Positions 45,339-53,554 of a stretch of 64,000 bases of DNA are shown here, piece by piece. The notes beneath the pieces are model-generated. The model saw only the letters and a program-made list of their open reading frames with translations, had not been told where the DNA came from and did not search any database. The position numbers were made by a program, and so were the translations under genes. Numbering within the stretch: position 1 is the stretch's first letter; every line of letters begins with the position of its first letter. Source of the stretch: Lyngbya confervoides BDU141951 (GTDB taxonomy: Bacteria > Cyanobacteriota > Cyanobacteriia > Thermosynechococcales > Thermosynechococcaceae); assembly GCF_000817775.3 (NCBI RefSeq), contig NZ_JTHE03000121.1:1-64000 (forward strand), written 5' to 3'.

Positions 45339-47705
45339 ATGGTGGTCACACAGGCAATTCTTCAATTCTCGGATGGAAACTATTCGCAAGGATTTACCGC
45401 TTCCTTGACCTGGACAGATCTGTCCCAGGGACAAACCGGCTCTAGCCAGGGGAGGTTGCCGCCCAACGAAGCGCTTGAGCAGATATACCAATCTTGGCAA
45501 TTGAGCTATCGATGCTGGGGGGGATCTCATCGTCTAGAACCCCTAGAGGGAGAGCCCACTAATATTTCCCATCGCGAGAACTGTCAGCGTGACTCTCAGG
45601 CCTTGCAGGAGGCGTTTAATCAGTGGTTGAGGGCTGAGGCGTTTCGACCCATTCGTGAGATGTTGCTGCGCTTTCTCAATCCCCAGGACGGGGGGCGAAT
45701 CTTAGTGCAGTCATCCAGCGTGGACCTACAGCGTCTTCCCTGGCAGAATTGGGAAATTCTGGCAAATTTTCCGCACCTGACCCTGGTGATGGTGCCAGGA
45801 CGCTACGAGTCTTTGCCGTTGCACCGAACCCAGGCCCCCCAGGCGCAGGTTCGTATTCTGGCGGTGTTGAGTCCGGATGCCCACATGGATCTGCAGGGAG
45901 ACCTTGCTGCTTTGAAGGATCTCCCCAGGGCTGATCTGCACCTCATTCAAGCGCCAACCCAGCAGCTGTTGACCGATTCACTCTGGGCTCAACCTTGGGA
46001 TATTTTCTTTTTTGCTGGGCATAGCCGGGGCCAGGCGTCCCAGGGCGAAGTGGTCCTTGCAGCCCAACGCTGGACTCCGATTGGACTGATGCGCTACGCC
46101 CTCCAGAGATCGGCCCGTCAGGGATTACGGCTGGCGATTTTTAACTCCTGCGATGGGCTGGCCATTGCTCAAGAGTTTGTGCAGCATAAAATCCCCTTCA
46201 TTATCACCATGCGCGAAGCGGTTCCTGACCCTGTGGCCCAGTCTTTTCTGCGCTATTTCCTGTTGGCCTACGCCACTGGAGAGGCGCTGGAGGTCGCCTT
46301 TGAGCAGGCTCGTCAGCGCCTGGAGGCACTAGAGGCAGATTATCCCTGTGCCACCTGGTTACCAGTCCTCATGTGTAATCCCAGCTGCCCGGCCCCGACT
46401 TGGCCGCTGCCGCCTTCCCCTGAGGATTCAATTGGTCTGCAGGACTCGCCGCAGCCCTCGAGGGACGCCGCGCAGGAGGCGATCGCCTCTGGGAGTGTGC
46501 TGCCGAAGCGGGGGCAGGGGCTATGGACAGTACTCGTTGTGGGACTGATGATATTAGCAATCCGTACCCTGGGAAGTTTACAAAGCTTAGAGCTATGGAC
46601 CCTGGACCAGCTGATGCGTCGAAGGCTTCCCGAGACGGGTGATCCGCGCCTGGTGATTGTTGAGGTGGATGAGGCGGCGGTACAGCAGGCTCGCGCCGAG
46701 CAAGGATCCATCACGGAGACAGACCTCCTGCAGCTCGTTCAGACCCTGCATCGTTACCAACCGCGAGTCGTGGGGCTGGATATTTATCGAGATAATCCCC
46801 TGCAAAGCCCAGAACTCACCCAGTTCTTTGCTGACCACACTGAATTTATCGGCGTTTGTAAAAGCCCGGATCCACAGGTGGATGTATTTGGGGTTGCCCC
46901 GCCGCAAGGATTTCCCCACCATCGCATCGGTTTTAGCGATTTTCTGGAAGATGAGGATGGGGTTGTGCGTCGGCAGCTGTTGTTTATGACACCCGAATTG
47001 AGCCAAATCTGTGCCACTCCTTGGGCACTCTCATCCCAGGTCGTCTTGCACTACCTCCTGAAGATGGGTATTCAACCACGCTTCTCCCCGAGGGACAGGA
47101 CAGGGCGCTTCATGCTGGGAGGCAGAAGCTTTACCCCGCTTCGATCCCATAGCGGAGGCTATCAGGGCATTGATGCCCGAGGACACCAAATTTTACTCAG
47201 TTACCGTGCGCTGGACGACCTCAAAGCTATTGCCCCCCGAGTCACCCTGAAGCAGGTGATTGCAGAGCAAATTCCGCCGCAGCTGTTCCGCGACCGCCTG
47301 GTTCTGGTGGGGGTAACAGCCCAAACCAGCAGCGATTTTTGGGAAACGCCCTACGGCGCACCTGAACATCACAGGATCCCTGGCGTGTTTGTGCAAGCGC
47401 ACATGGCAAGCCAGCTGCTCAGCGCGACTCTGGACGATCGCCCGCTGCTAAGACCACTCCCCCTCTGGTTAGATGGCCTCTGGATTTTAGGGTGGGGCAG
47501 CCTAACCCTATGGAGACCCAGGCGGCCTATTCCTGCCGGTATGGGGATTGGCATCATCCTGGGGGGGCTGATCCTCATCAGCTATGGCAGCTTGTTGGGC
47601 GGGCTTTGGGTTCCTTTGGCACCCGCAGCGATCGCAGTGCTGACCGTTGCTACCGTCAGCAGGTTGGGATTTTCTCTGGGGCCCAGCGGTCGTCGGGGGA
47701 GCTGA
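45339..47705 (+). CDS. CHAT (caspase-like) protease domain fused to a membrane CHASE2 sensor
   Basis: This 788-residue protein has three parts. Residues 1-130 are a variable N-terminal domain. Residues about 130-350 are a CHAT domain with both catalytic residues: His228 in 'FFFAGHSRG' and Cys271 in 'LAIFNSCDGLAIAQE'. After a Pro/Ser linker and one membrane helix (about 395-412) comes an extracytoplasmic CHASE2 domain ('LELWTLDQLMRRRL', 'VIVEVDEAAVQQ', 'RVVGLDIYRDNP'), then three C-terminal membrane helices. CHASE2 is normally a sensor of sensor kinases and cyclases; here the output should be cytosolic proteolysis. Substrate and signal are unknown. The same-strand neighbours are the sigma-like and DUF1822 genes. 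Confidence 0.85.
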   Translation: MVVTQAILQFSDGNYSQGFTASLTWTDLSQGQTGSSQGRLPPNEALEQIYQSWQLSYRCWGGSHRLEPLEGEPTNISHRENCQRDSQALQEAFNQWLRAEAFRPIREMLLRFLNPQDGGRILVQSSSVDLQRLPWQNWEILANFPHLTLVMVPGRYESLPLHRTQAPQAQVRILAVLSPDAHMDLQGDLAALKDLPRADLHLIQAPTQQLLTDSLWAQPWDIFFFAGHSRGQASQGEVVLAAQRWTPIGLMRYALQRSARQGLRLAIFNSCDGLAIAQEFVQHKIPFIITMREAVPDPVAQSFLRYFLLAYATGEALEVAFEQARQRLEALEADYPCATWLPVLMCNPSCPAPTWPLPPSPEDSIGLQDSPQPSRDAAQEAIASGSVLPKRGQGLWTVLVVGLMILAIRTLGSLQSLELWTLDQLMRRRLPETGDPRLVIVEVDEAAVQQARAEQGSITETDLLQLVQTLHRYQPRVVGLDIYRDNPLQSPELTQFFADHTEFIGVCKSPDPQVDVFGVAPPQGFPHHRIGFSDFLEDEDGVVRRQLLFMTPELSQICATPWALSSQVVLHYLLKMGIQPRFSPRDRTGRFMLGGRSFTPLRSHSGGYQGIDARGHQILLSYRALDDLKAIAPRVTLKQVIAEQIPPQLFRDRLVLVGVTAQTSSDFWETPYGAPEHHRIPGVFVQAHMASQLLSATLDDRPLLRPLPLWLDGLWILGWGSLTLWRPRRPIPAGMGIGIILGGLILISYGSLLGGLWVPLAPAAIAVLTVATVSRLGFSLGPSGRRGS

Positions 47706-47849
47706 TTGCCCCCAGGCCAGGCAGAGTTTACATAACTTTATAAAAACAGCTGAACTTTTCCGTATCGACGCCCAGGGCAGATCCGCCGATGCTGAAGTTG
47801 GTCTGCGGGCTTGAGCCTTGGGTCTCGGGTTGGACCTGTAGTTTCCGCG

Positions 47850-48146
47850 ATGCTACCAATGTTGAAACAGCTTTGGATACATACAGCTTGGATCAGCCTG
47901 GCATGGGTAGGCATGCTGTCCCTTTGGCCCTCAGCTTCGGAGCAATGGGCGCTAGAGTCCTCGCGGTCCCCCTTCGCGATCCCTGGGAGATTACGGAAAG
48001 CGGATGACCTGTTCCGTCCCACGACCCCCGGGAGTTCGGCTTCGAACCGGAGCCATTGGCTCTCCCCATCAACGACTCTGTCGAGTTCGATGATTCCTGA
48101 CCGCGGACGACCCACTGGCCGGTTACGGGGCGGCAGCAGTCGCTAG
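47850..48146 (+). pseudogene. Possible truncated DUF928-like gene
   Basis: A frame from the ATG at 47850 gives about 98 residues: a signal-peptide-like start ('LKQLWIHTAWISLAWVGML'), a Ser/Pro-rich middle and the end 'DRGRPTGRLRGGSSR', then a stop. DUF928 proteins, which often follow CHASE2 genes in cyanobacteria, begin with a signal peptide and a 'DRGxPxGRxxGGxSRG' motif but are about 250 residues long. Here the stop comes exactly at that motif and overlaps the stop of hom. It may be a 5' remnant or a chance frame. Confidence 0.35.
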
Positions 48147-49477
48147 AGAACTCGCAAAACGCTATCGATACAGTTGACCGCAGCCAGGCGATCAATCTGG
48201 TCCAGGGCTTGACGGAACTGGCCTTCCTGGACATGGTGCGTCACCACGACAATTTCTGCTCGGTCTTGCTGGGTATCGGTTTGCACAATAGATTCCAGGC
48301 TGACGTGGTGCTCTCCAAACGCCGTGCCAATGCTGCCAATTACCCCAGGATGATCATGGGTGATTAGACGTGTAAAAAAGCGGGTTTTAATGCCGGCAAT
48401 GGGGGCAATCTCCGAATAGTGCTTGTGGGAGCAGGCGAGCAGTGGATGCATGTAGCCCTGGGTGTCTGCATCAGGATGGGCATGGATCAGCGCTGCAACG
48501 TTAATGACATCAGCCACCACCGCGCTGGCTGTGGGGCCAGCCCCGGCCCCTGGGCCGAAAAACATGACCTGTCCAAGGGGGTCAGCTTCAATCAAAATGG
48601 CATTGAACACGTCATTGACACTGGCCAGGGGATGTTCCTTGGGGACCAAGGTGGGATGCACGCGAACATCTAACATTTGGGGATCCTCCATGGGGGAAAC
48701 CCCGCCGGCGGAGGGATCTACGGTTGCCTTGGCGATCGCCAACAGCTTAATGACGAATCCCAGCTTATCGGCATAGGTAATATCCGCGGCAGTGATGTGG
48801 CGGATACCTTCCCGATGCACCTGATCGAGCTTAATGCGTCCGCCGAAGGCCAGAGAGGCTAAAATCGCAATCTTATCGCCCGCGTCCAGGCCATCGATAT
48901 CTGCGGTGGGGTCTGCTTCGGCATAGCCCAGCCTTTGCGCCTCTGCCAGGATTGCATTGAAATCTCCTCCAGATTCTTGCATCTGGGTCAAGATGTAGTT
49001 GGTGGTTCCGTTTAAGATTCCGGTCACGGAACGAATTTGATTACCACCAAGGGACTGTTTCATCGGTTGAATAACAGGAATGCCCCCAGCAACCGCTGCC
49101 TCCAACATGACGTAAACCCCTGCATCGTTGGCCGCGGTAAAAATTTCATCCCCGTAGCGGGCAATGACGGCTTTATTCGCGGTCACCACATGTTTGCCAT
49201 GTTCAATAGCTTTGAGAATGAGCGATCGCGCTGGTTCAAGGCCGCCAATGACCTCCACCACAATGTCGATCTCAGGGTGGGTGACAATCGCTGCCAAGTC
49301 GGTGGTCAGCAGCCCTGAGTCCAGGGCCACCGATCGGGGCTTCTCGAGGGAGCGCACGCCCACGGCAGCAAGCTCTAGCCTTTGCAAGATCGGATGACGA
49401 CCTTGAGGGGTCTGGAGAATCTGTACAATTCCAGTTCCCACTGTCCCTAATCCCAGCAGTCCAACTTTGAAACCCAC
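48143..49477 (-). CDS. hom: Homoserine dehydrogenase
   Basis: It reduces aspartate semialdehyde to homoserine, leading to threonine and methionine. From the GTG at 49477 it has 444 residues. Motifs: 'FKVGLLGLGTVGTGIVQIL' (NAD(P) Rossmann), 'VEVIGGLEPARSLILKAIEHGKHVVTANKA', 'GILNGTTNYILTQM', 'AEADPTADIDGLDAGDKIAILASL' (catalytic and substrate region) and a C-terminal ACT domain ('THDHPGVIGSIGTAFGEHHVSLESI') for feedback control. An upstream TTG at 49492 is less likely. A G-rich repeat lies in the gap to hisS. Confidence 0.94.
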   Translation of the reverse strand: MGFKVGLLGLGTVGTGIVQILQTPQGRHPILQRLELAAVGVRSLEKPRSVALDSGLLTTDLAAIVTHPEIDIVVEVIGGLEPARSLILKAIEHGKHVVTANKAVIARYGDEIFTAANDAGVYVMLEAAVAGGIPVIQPMKQSLGGNQIRSVTGILNGTTNYILTQMQESGGDFNAILAEAQRLGYAEADPTADIDGLDAGDKIAILASLAFGGRIKLDQVHREGIRHITAADITYADKLGFVIKLLAIAKATVDPSAGGVSPMEDPQMLDVRVHPTLVPKEHPLASVNDVFNAILIEADPLGQVMFFGPGAGAGPTASAVVADVINVAALIHAHPDADTQGYMHPLLACSHKHYSEIAPIAGIKTRFFTRLITHDHPGVIGSIGTAFGEHHVSLESIVQTDTQQDRAEIVVVTHHVQEGQFRQALDQIDRLAAVNCIDSVLRVL

Positions 49478-49645
49478 GGCGAAGTGCCCCAATCGATCTA
49501 AATAAACATGAACTAAACGGTATCAATGCAGCGGGAACTCGTGATGGTCTACCCTTGATGGTTGACCGGACCCCGCGCATTCACCACCCTCATTGTGACA
49601 TTCTCAATCGCAATCTTGAGGGAAACCTGGAGAAGAAATTCTAGA

Positions 49646-49681
49646 GGGTCGGGGACAGGGAGCAGGGGCAGGGAGCAGGGG
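49646..49681 (+). repeat. G-rich tandem repeat, G-quadruplex candidate
   Basis: Six runs of three or four G, separated by loops of two to four bases, occur within 36 bases. The core is a perfect 13-base tandem duplication of CAGGGAGCAGGGG (49656-49668 and 49669-49681). It lies between divergent hom and hisS, about 90 bases before the hisS start. Confidence 0.8.
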
Positions 49682-49772
49682 TTTTGAGCGGGCGGATTCT
49701 CAAAGTCGTCCTGAAAGTTGGTTAAAATAAGCTCCGGTCTCAGGCACGGTGCAACGGCTCACACAAATTCTT

Positions 49773-51065
49773 ATGGACTTCATTCAGGCTTCTCGAGGAA
49801 CCCGCGATATCTTACCGGATGAAACTCTTTATTGGCAGCACGTGGAGGCAGTAGCCCGTCAAATTTTGCAGCGTGCGGCCTACCGGGAAATTCGCACCCC
49901 CATATTTGAGCAAACGGGCCTGTTCGAGCGCGGCATTGGGGAAGCCACCGACATTGTCGGCAAGGAAATGTACACCTTCGACGATCGCGGACATCGCTCA
50001 ATTACGCTCCGGCCAGAGGGGACTGCGGGAGCCGTACGGTCCTTAATCGAGAACAAACTCTATGCCCAAGGAGGGGTGCAGCGCCTTTGGTACACCGGAC
50101 CCATGTTTCGGTACGAACGACCCGGGGCCGGACGCCAGCGCCAATTTCACCAGATTGGCGTGGAGCTATTCGGGAGCCGTAATCCACGTGCCGATGCAGA
50201 GGTCATCGCCCTGGCTGCGGATTTATTACAGACCCTAGCCCTGGAAGACTGGGTACTGGCCATTAATTCTCTGGGGTCCTTTGAAGACCGCCAGGACTAT
50301 CGTAGTGCCCTGGTTCGTTATCTGGAGCCGTACAAAGACGATTTAGACCCCGATTCCCAACAGCGGCTGTATCGTAACCCACTGCGCATCCTCGATAGCA
50401 AAGACCCCAACACGCAGGCCATCGCTCAGGATGCGCCTAAGCTCCAAGCCTTTTTAAGTTCAGAGTCGCGGGAGTATTTTGAGCAAGTGTTACATCTGCT
50501 GGAGGCTTTGCAAATTCCCTATCAGTTAGATCACTGCCTGGTACGAGGGCTGGATTACTATACCCACACGGCCTTTGAGTTCAAACTCGTAGAACTGGGA
50601 ACGCAAGGGACTCTCTGTGGAGGAGGGCGATACGATCGCCTCGTTGCGGAATTGGGGGGGCCTGAGGTGCCAGCGGTGGGGTGGGCCATTGGCCTTGAGC
50701 GGTTAATTAGCCTATTGCAGGGGCGTCTTGATCTAGACCCGGTCAGCCCCGATGTTTACCTGGTGGCACGGGGACAGGTCGCCGAAGAGCAGTCACTGAC
50801 CCTTGCCAGGGCGCTGCAGCAGCGCCATTTTGCCGTTGAGCTGGATTTGAGCGGCAGCGCATTTGCCAAACAGCTGAAGCGCGCAGATCGCAGTGGTGCT
50901 CCCCTGTGCTTAGTGGTGGGTGAAGCGGAGGCGGAAGCTCAGCAAGTGCAGCTGAAATGGCTGGCTTCTGGTGATCAGCAGATGCGATCGCAGGCTGAAC
51001 TGATGGAGCAAGCGAACATCCTCCGTGAAAAAATTAATTTAGCGAAATCTCCAAAAAGGCTATAA
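49773..51065 (+). CDS. hisS: Histidyl-tRNA synthetase
   Basis: Class II aminoacyl-tRNA synthetase, 430 residues from the ATG at 49773. Motifs: 'ASRGTRDILPDE', 'REIRTPIFEQTGLFERGIGEATDIVGKEMYTF', motif 2 'LRPEGTAGAVRSLIE' and 'MFRYERPGAGRQRQFHQIGVE', the His A box 'CLVRGLDYYTHTAFEF', 'GTLCGGGRYDRLVAELGG', and motif 3 'VGWAIGLERLI'. A C-terminal anticodon-binding domain follows. The upstream start at 49749 would add eight residues not seen in the family. Confidence 0.95.
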   Translation: MDFIQASRGTRDILPDETLYWQHVEAVARQILQRAAYREIRTPIFEQTGLFERGIGEATDIVGKEMYTFDDRGHRSITLRPEGTAGAVRSLIENKLYAQGGVQRLWYTGPMFRYERPGAGRQRQFHQIGVELFGSRNPRADAEVIALAADLLQTLALEDWVLAINSLGSFEDRQDYRSALVRYLEPYKDDLDPDSQQRLYRNPLRILDSKDPNTQAIAQDAPKLQAFLSSESREYFEQVLHLLEALQIPYQLDHCLVRGLDYYTHTAFEFKLVELGTQGTLCGGGRYDRLVAELGGPEVPAVGWAIGLERLISLLQGRLDLDPVSPDVYLVARGQVAEEQSLTLARALQQRHFAVELDLSGSAFAKQLKRADRSGAPLCLVVGEAEAEAQQVQLKWLASGDQQMRSQAELMEQANILREKINLAKSPKRL

Positions 51066-51137
51066 AGTACATCCAGTTATTGGGCCGGCTCAGACAATGA
51101 TTGGGTTTATAGTCTGCCCCCTGTGTGAGGTAACAGC

Positions 51138-52097
51138 ATGATGGACAATTGGCAATTTTTTCTTCAGAAAGAGGGAGACTACGCCTGGCTACCTTTAGAA
51201 ACGCCGCAAGTGGAAATTCTAGAAGGTCGCTACCAATTGATTGCCCATACCCAAGCCGTGGGGAGATCAGTCCGAATTCAGTCTCGTTACTGCTATGAAG
51301 CCGGTGACTTTCCCCAGGAAGATCTTCAAGAAACTGTTCGCGCTGTAGAGGTTTCGGGGCAAGTTGAGGTGTTACCGCTGCTCTATTTAGGAACCGGAGA
51401 CTGGTTCATCACCTGTGATTTTATAGATGCCCCAGAGGGTGTATCGGAGGGTGTATCGGCAAATGCAAGGGACCGTGCTGAGACCCGTCATCATTGTCTT
51501 GAAATTCAGGTGCTGCCCCAGGAGTTTGAGGCGTTTGCGCAATGGGACCTCACGTTTCCTCCGTCCCCAGAGGAGGTCGACCCAGGGGATTCCATTCAGC
51601 TCGATCAGGCCAGAGAACCCCAGATCTCAACCTTAGAGGGTCTTCTTGACCCATCGCTAAGAGACTGGAGCGCGCAGGTAGCAGCACCGCTGGACTCTTC
51701 TTCTACTCCCCTCCCCTCAGAACCTCAGAGCAATCTGGATTCACATTCTACGCCGGTGCTGCCTGAGGTGACTCCGTTGACGCTGCCTGTGTTGCCTAAA
51801 ACGAACCCCCAAGTTTATTTCCGAACAGTGGAGGCCCGGCAGATGCCCCAATGGGTTTGCGACCAGATGCCAAGGAAAAATCATCCGGGGCAGTCTCCCC
51901 AACTGCCCACTTTTGCGACGGGACGATCGGCGATCGCCTTGAGAGATCTCGATAGAGTGCGAACTTTAAACCGCATGAAGGTTCTGGCCACCGTAGTGAG
52001 TCAGCAGCCTCCCGCCTTAGAAATTTCTCCCGAAACGCTATCGGCGCGCTTGCACTCTACCCTGCATCGCCTTGCCGATTCCTGTGCGGTATCCTGA
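51138..52097 (+). CDS. Protein of unknown function, 319 residues
   Basis: I do not recognise a family. The first 140 residues are predicted beta-rich ('DYAWLPLETPQVEILEGRYQLIAHTQ', 'QVEVLPLLYLGTGDWFITCDF'). The middle is Pro/Ser-rich and low in complexity ('LDSSSTPLPSEPQSNLDSHSTPVLPEVTPLTLP'), and a basic helical end has 'RDLDRVRTLNRMKVL'. No signal peptide. A small 12-base tandem repeat encodes 'EGVSEGVS' at about residues 98-105. It lies 72 bases after hisS on the same strand. Confidence 0.65.
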   Translation: MMDNWQFFLQKEGDYAWLPLETPQVEILEGRYQLIAHTQAVGRSVRIQSRYCYEAGDFPQEDLQETVRAVEVSGQVEVLPLLYLGTGDWFITCDFIDAPEGVSEGVSANARDRAETRHHCLEIQVLPQEFEAFAQWDLTFPPSPEEVDPGDSIQLDQAREPQISTLEGLLDPSLRDWSAQVAAPLDSSSTPLPSEPQSNLDSHSTPVLPEVTPLTLPVLPKTNPQVYFRTVEARQMPQWVCDQMPRKNHPGQSPQLPTFATGRSAIALRDLDRVRTLNRMKVLATVVSQQPPALEISPETLSARLHSTLHRLADSCAVS

Positions 52098-52215
52098 GGT
52101 GGAGTCGCGGTCGACCCCCACCTTTCCCCCAACGCAGCGGTGCCTCCGTGCGCGATCCCCAGGGAATCAACGTCACCCGACTAGACATTGAGCAAGCAAT
52201 GTGTGCCTCAAGCCC

Positions 52216-53094
52216 ATGGAGAAATCACAGTTGTCTCGGCATTTACTCCTCCAGCCAGCCAGTTGGTTGGTCTTGTGTGGGCTGGTGAGCTGCCGTTCTC
52301 TCCAGCAAGAGTCTGTGACTCCAGCTCCCTCCATCAATCCTTCCCCTGTCCTTCGGCCTAGCCCCGTGCCTGCCGCCGGGGCTCAGTCCGTTTCCTTCAC
52401 GGTGGAGGTGGATAGTCCCGCAGATTTAGCCGTAAAACCAGGGGATTTTGTGAAAAAAGGGCAGCTGATTGCCCATCGGGAGGCAACACGTCTGGCTCTA
52501 GCGCAGCAGCAGAAAGCGATTCAAGCCCGCCTCGCCTCCCTGAGCAGCGACGTAGAACACATCAATCCCCAACTTGAAGAACGCTCTCTTGTTCAGGCCC
52601 AAGAGCAGCGGGCGGTAGCGCAAACAGCCCTGGAGCAATACCGCCGCGATTCACCCTGGACTGACTATGCCAGGGATACCCTACCCTTAGCGCAGGAGGA
52701 AGCAGAGCAGGCACAGCTAGAGCAAAACCTGCGCGATGCCCAGACCCGGGTAGAGGTTGCCCAGCGTCAGCTCCAGGCAACCCAGCTCAAAATCCAGGAT
52801 TATCGTCAGCGTCAGGCACAGCTTCGCACCCAACTTCAGCAGCAAATGTCCCAGGTGCAGTCTAGGCTCAGAGCGCTGAGTTCAACCCCAGCCCCGACCA
52901 CTGGCGTGATCACTGCTATCCAGCCGTCTCCCGGCCAGCAGAGCCCGATGCAGGTTCAAATTACGATGAGGCCAGCAGCAACAGCGCCTCAAAATCCTCC
53001 ATCTCAAGATCCACCGCAACTGCCCCCAACCAATCCATCTCCTTCAACGTCGGGACAAGGGTTAACCTTTCCGGTGCTGCCGGGAGAGGGCTAG
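52216..53094 (+). CDS. Lipoprotein with coiled coil, HlyD/biotinyl-lipoyl-like
   Basis: From the ATG at 52216 the protein has 292 residues. A lipoprotein signal ends at 'WLVLCGLVSCRSLQQE', with Cys near residue 26. A Pro/Ser-rich linker follows, then 'DSPADLAVKPGDFVKKGQLIAH', the lipoyl-like half motif of membrane-fusion proteins, and a long Gln/Ala-rich coiled coil (about 100-225). The C-terminal 'APTTGVITAIQPSPGQ' is like the second lipoyl half, and the end is Pro-rich. It may be an adaptor for an exporter, but no exporter partner is adjacent; the ABC gene at 53555 is of a different type. Confidence 0.7.
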   Translation: MEKSQLSRHLLLQPASWLVLCGLVSCRSLQQESVTPAPSINPSPVLRPSPVPAAGAQSVSFTVEVDSPADLAVKPGDFVKKGQLIAHREATRLALAQQQKAIQARLASLSSDVEHINPQLEERSLVQAQEQRAVAQTALEQYRRDSPWTDYARDTLPLAQEEAEQAQLEQNLRDAQTRVEVAQRQLQATQLKIQDYRQRQAQLRTQLQQQMSQVQSRLRALSSTPAPTTGVITAIQPSPGQQSPMQVQITMRPAATAPQNPPSQDPPQLPPTNPSPSTSGQGLTFPVLPGEG

Positions 53095-53142
53095 CGTTAA
53101 CCGCTATACTGGGAAACCAATAGGGTCTATGACACATTTAAG

Positions 53143-53481
53143 ATGGCAGAAATTCAATTTATCCGTGGTCAAGCTGAGGAAGTGATTCCAGACGTGAGGG
53201 TCACCCGCTCGAAGGGAGGCAAGAGTGGCCGGGCGATTTTCTACTTTGATAATCCTCAAGTTTTGCAGGAAAACAGCTTTGAAATTTTAGGGATGTTTTT
53301 GGTTGACGAAGAGGGCGAGCTGATGACCACAGATGTGAATGCAAAGTTCATCAATGGTCAACCCACAGCTATTGAAGTCTCCTACGTCATGAAAACTGCC
53401 GAAGAGTGGGATCGCTTTATTCGATTCATGGATCGCTATGCAGAGTCCCATGGGCTTGGGTTAGACCGGGCGCAGTCGTGA
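53143..53481 (+). CDS. psb28: Psb28, photosystem II assembly protein
   Basis: Psb28 binds the cytosolic face of a PSII assembly intermediate and helps protect it. The 112-residue protein has '[21 protein letters not shown]', '[16 protein letters not shown]' and '[32 protein letters not shown]' across its length, a full match. It is not linked to the other PSII genes at 42-43 kb. Confidence 0.95.
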   Translation: MAEIQFIRGQAEEVIPDVRVTRSKGGKSGRAIFYFDNPQVLQENSFEILGMFLVDEEGELMTTDVNAKFINGQPTAIEVSYVMKTAEEWDRFIRFMDRYAESHGLGLDRAQS

Positions 53482-53554
53482 CCGCCGAGTTTGCCTTGAC
53501 TTCAGGCAACTGGACGATGTGCGGCTGAGTTTTTGACACTAACGGTTTGAAGAG

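Noticed and set aside
47738-48115. Minus-strand open frame after the CHAT-CHASE2 gene
   Set aside because: It is Arg/Ser-rich, antisense to a frame with a better DUF928-like end, and has no recognisable motif or ribosome binding site.
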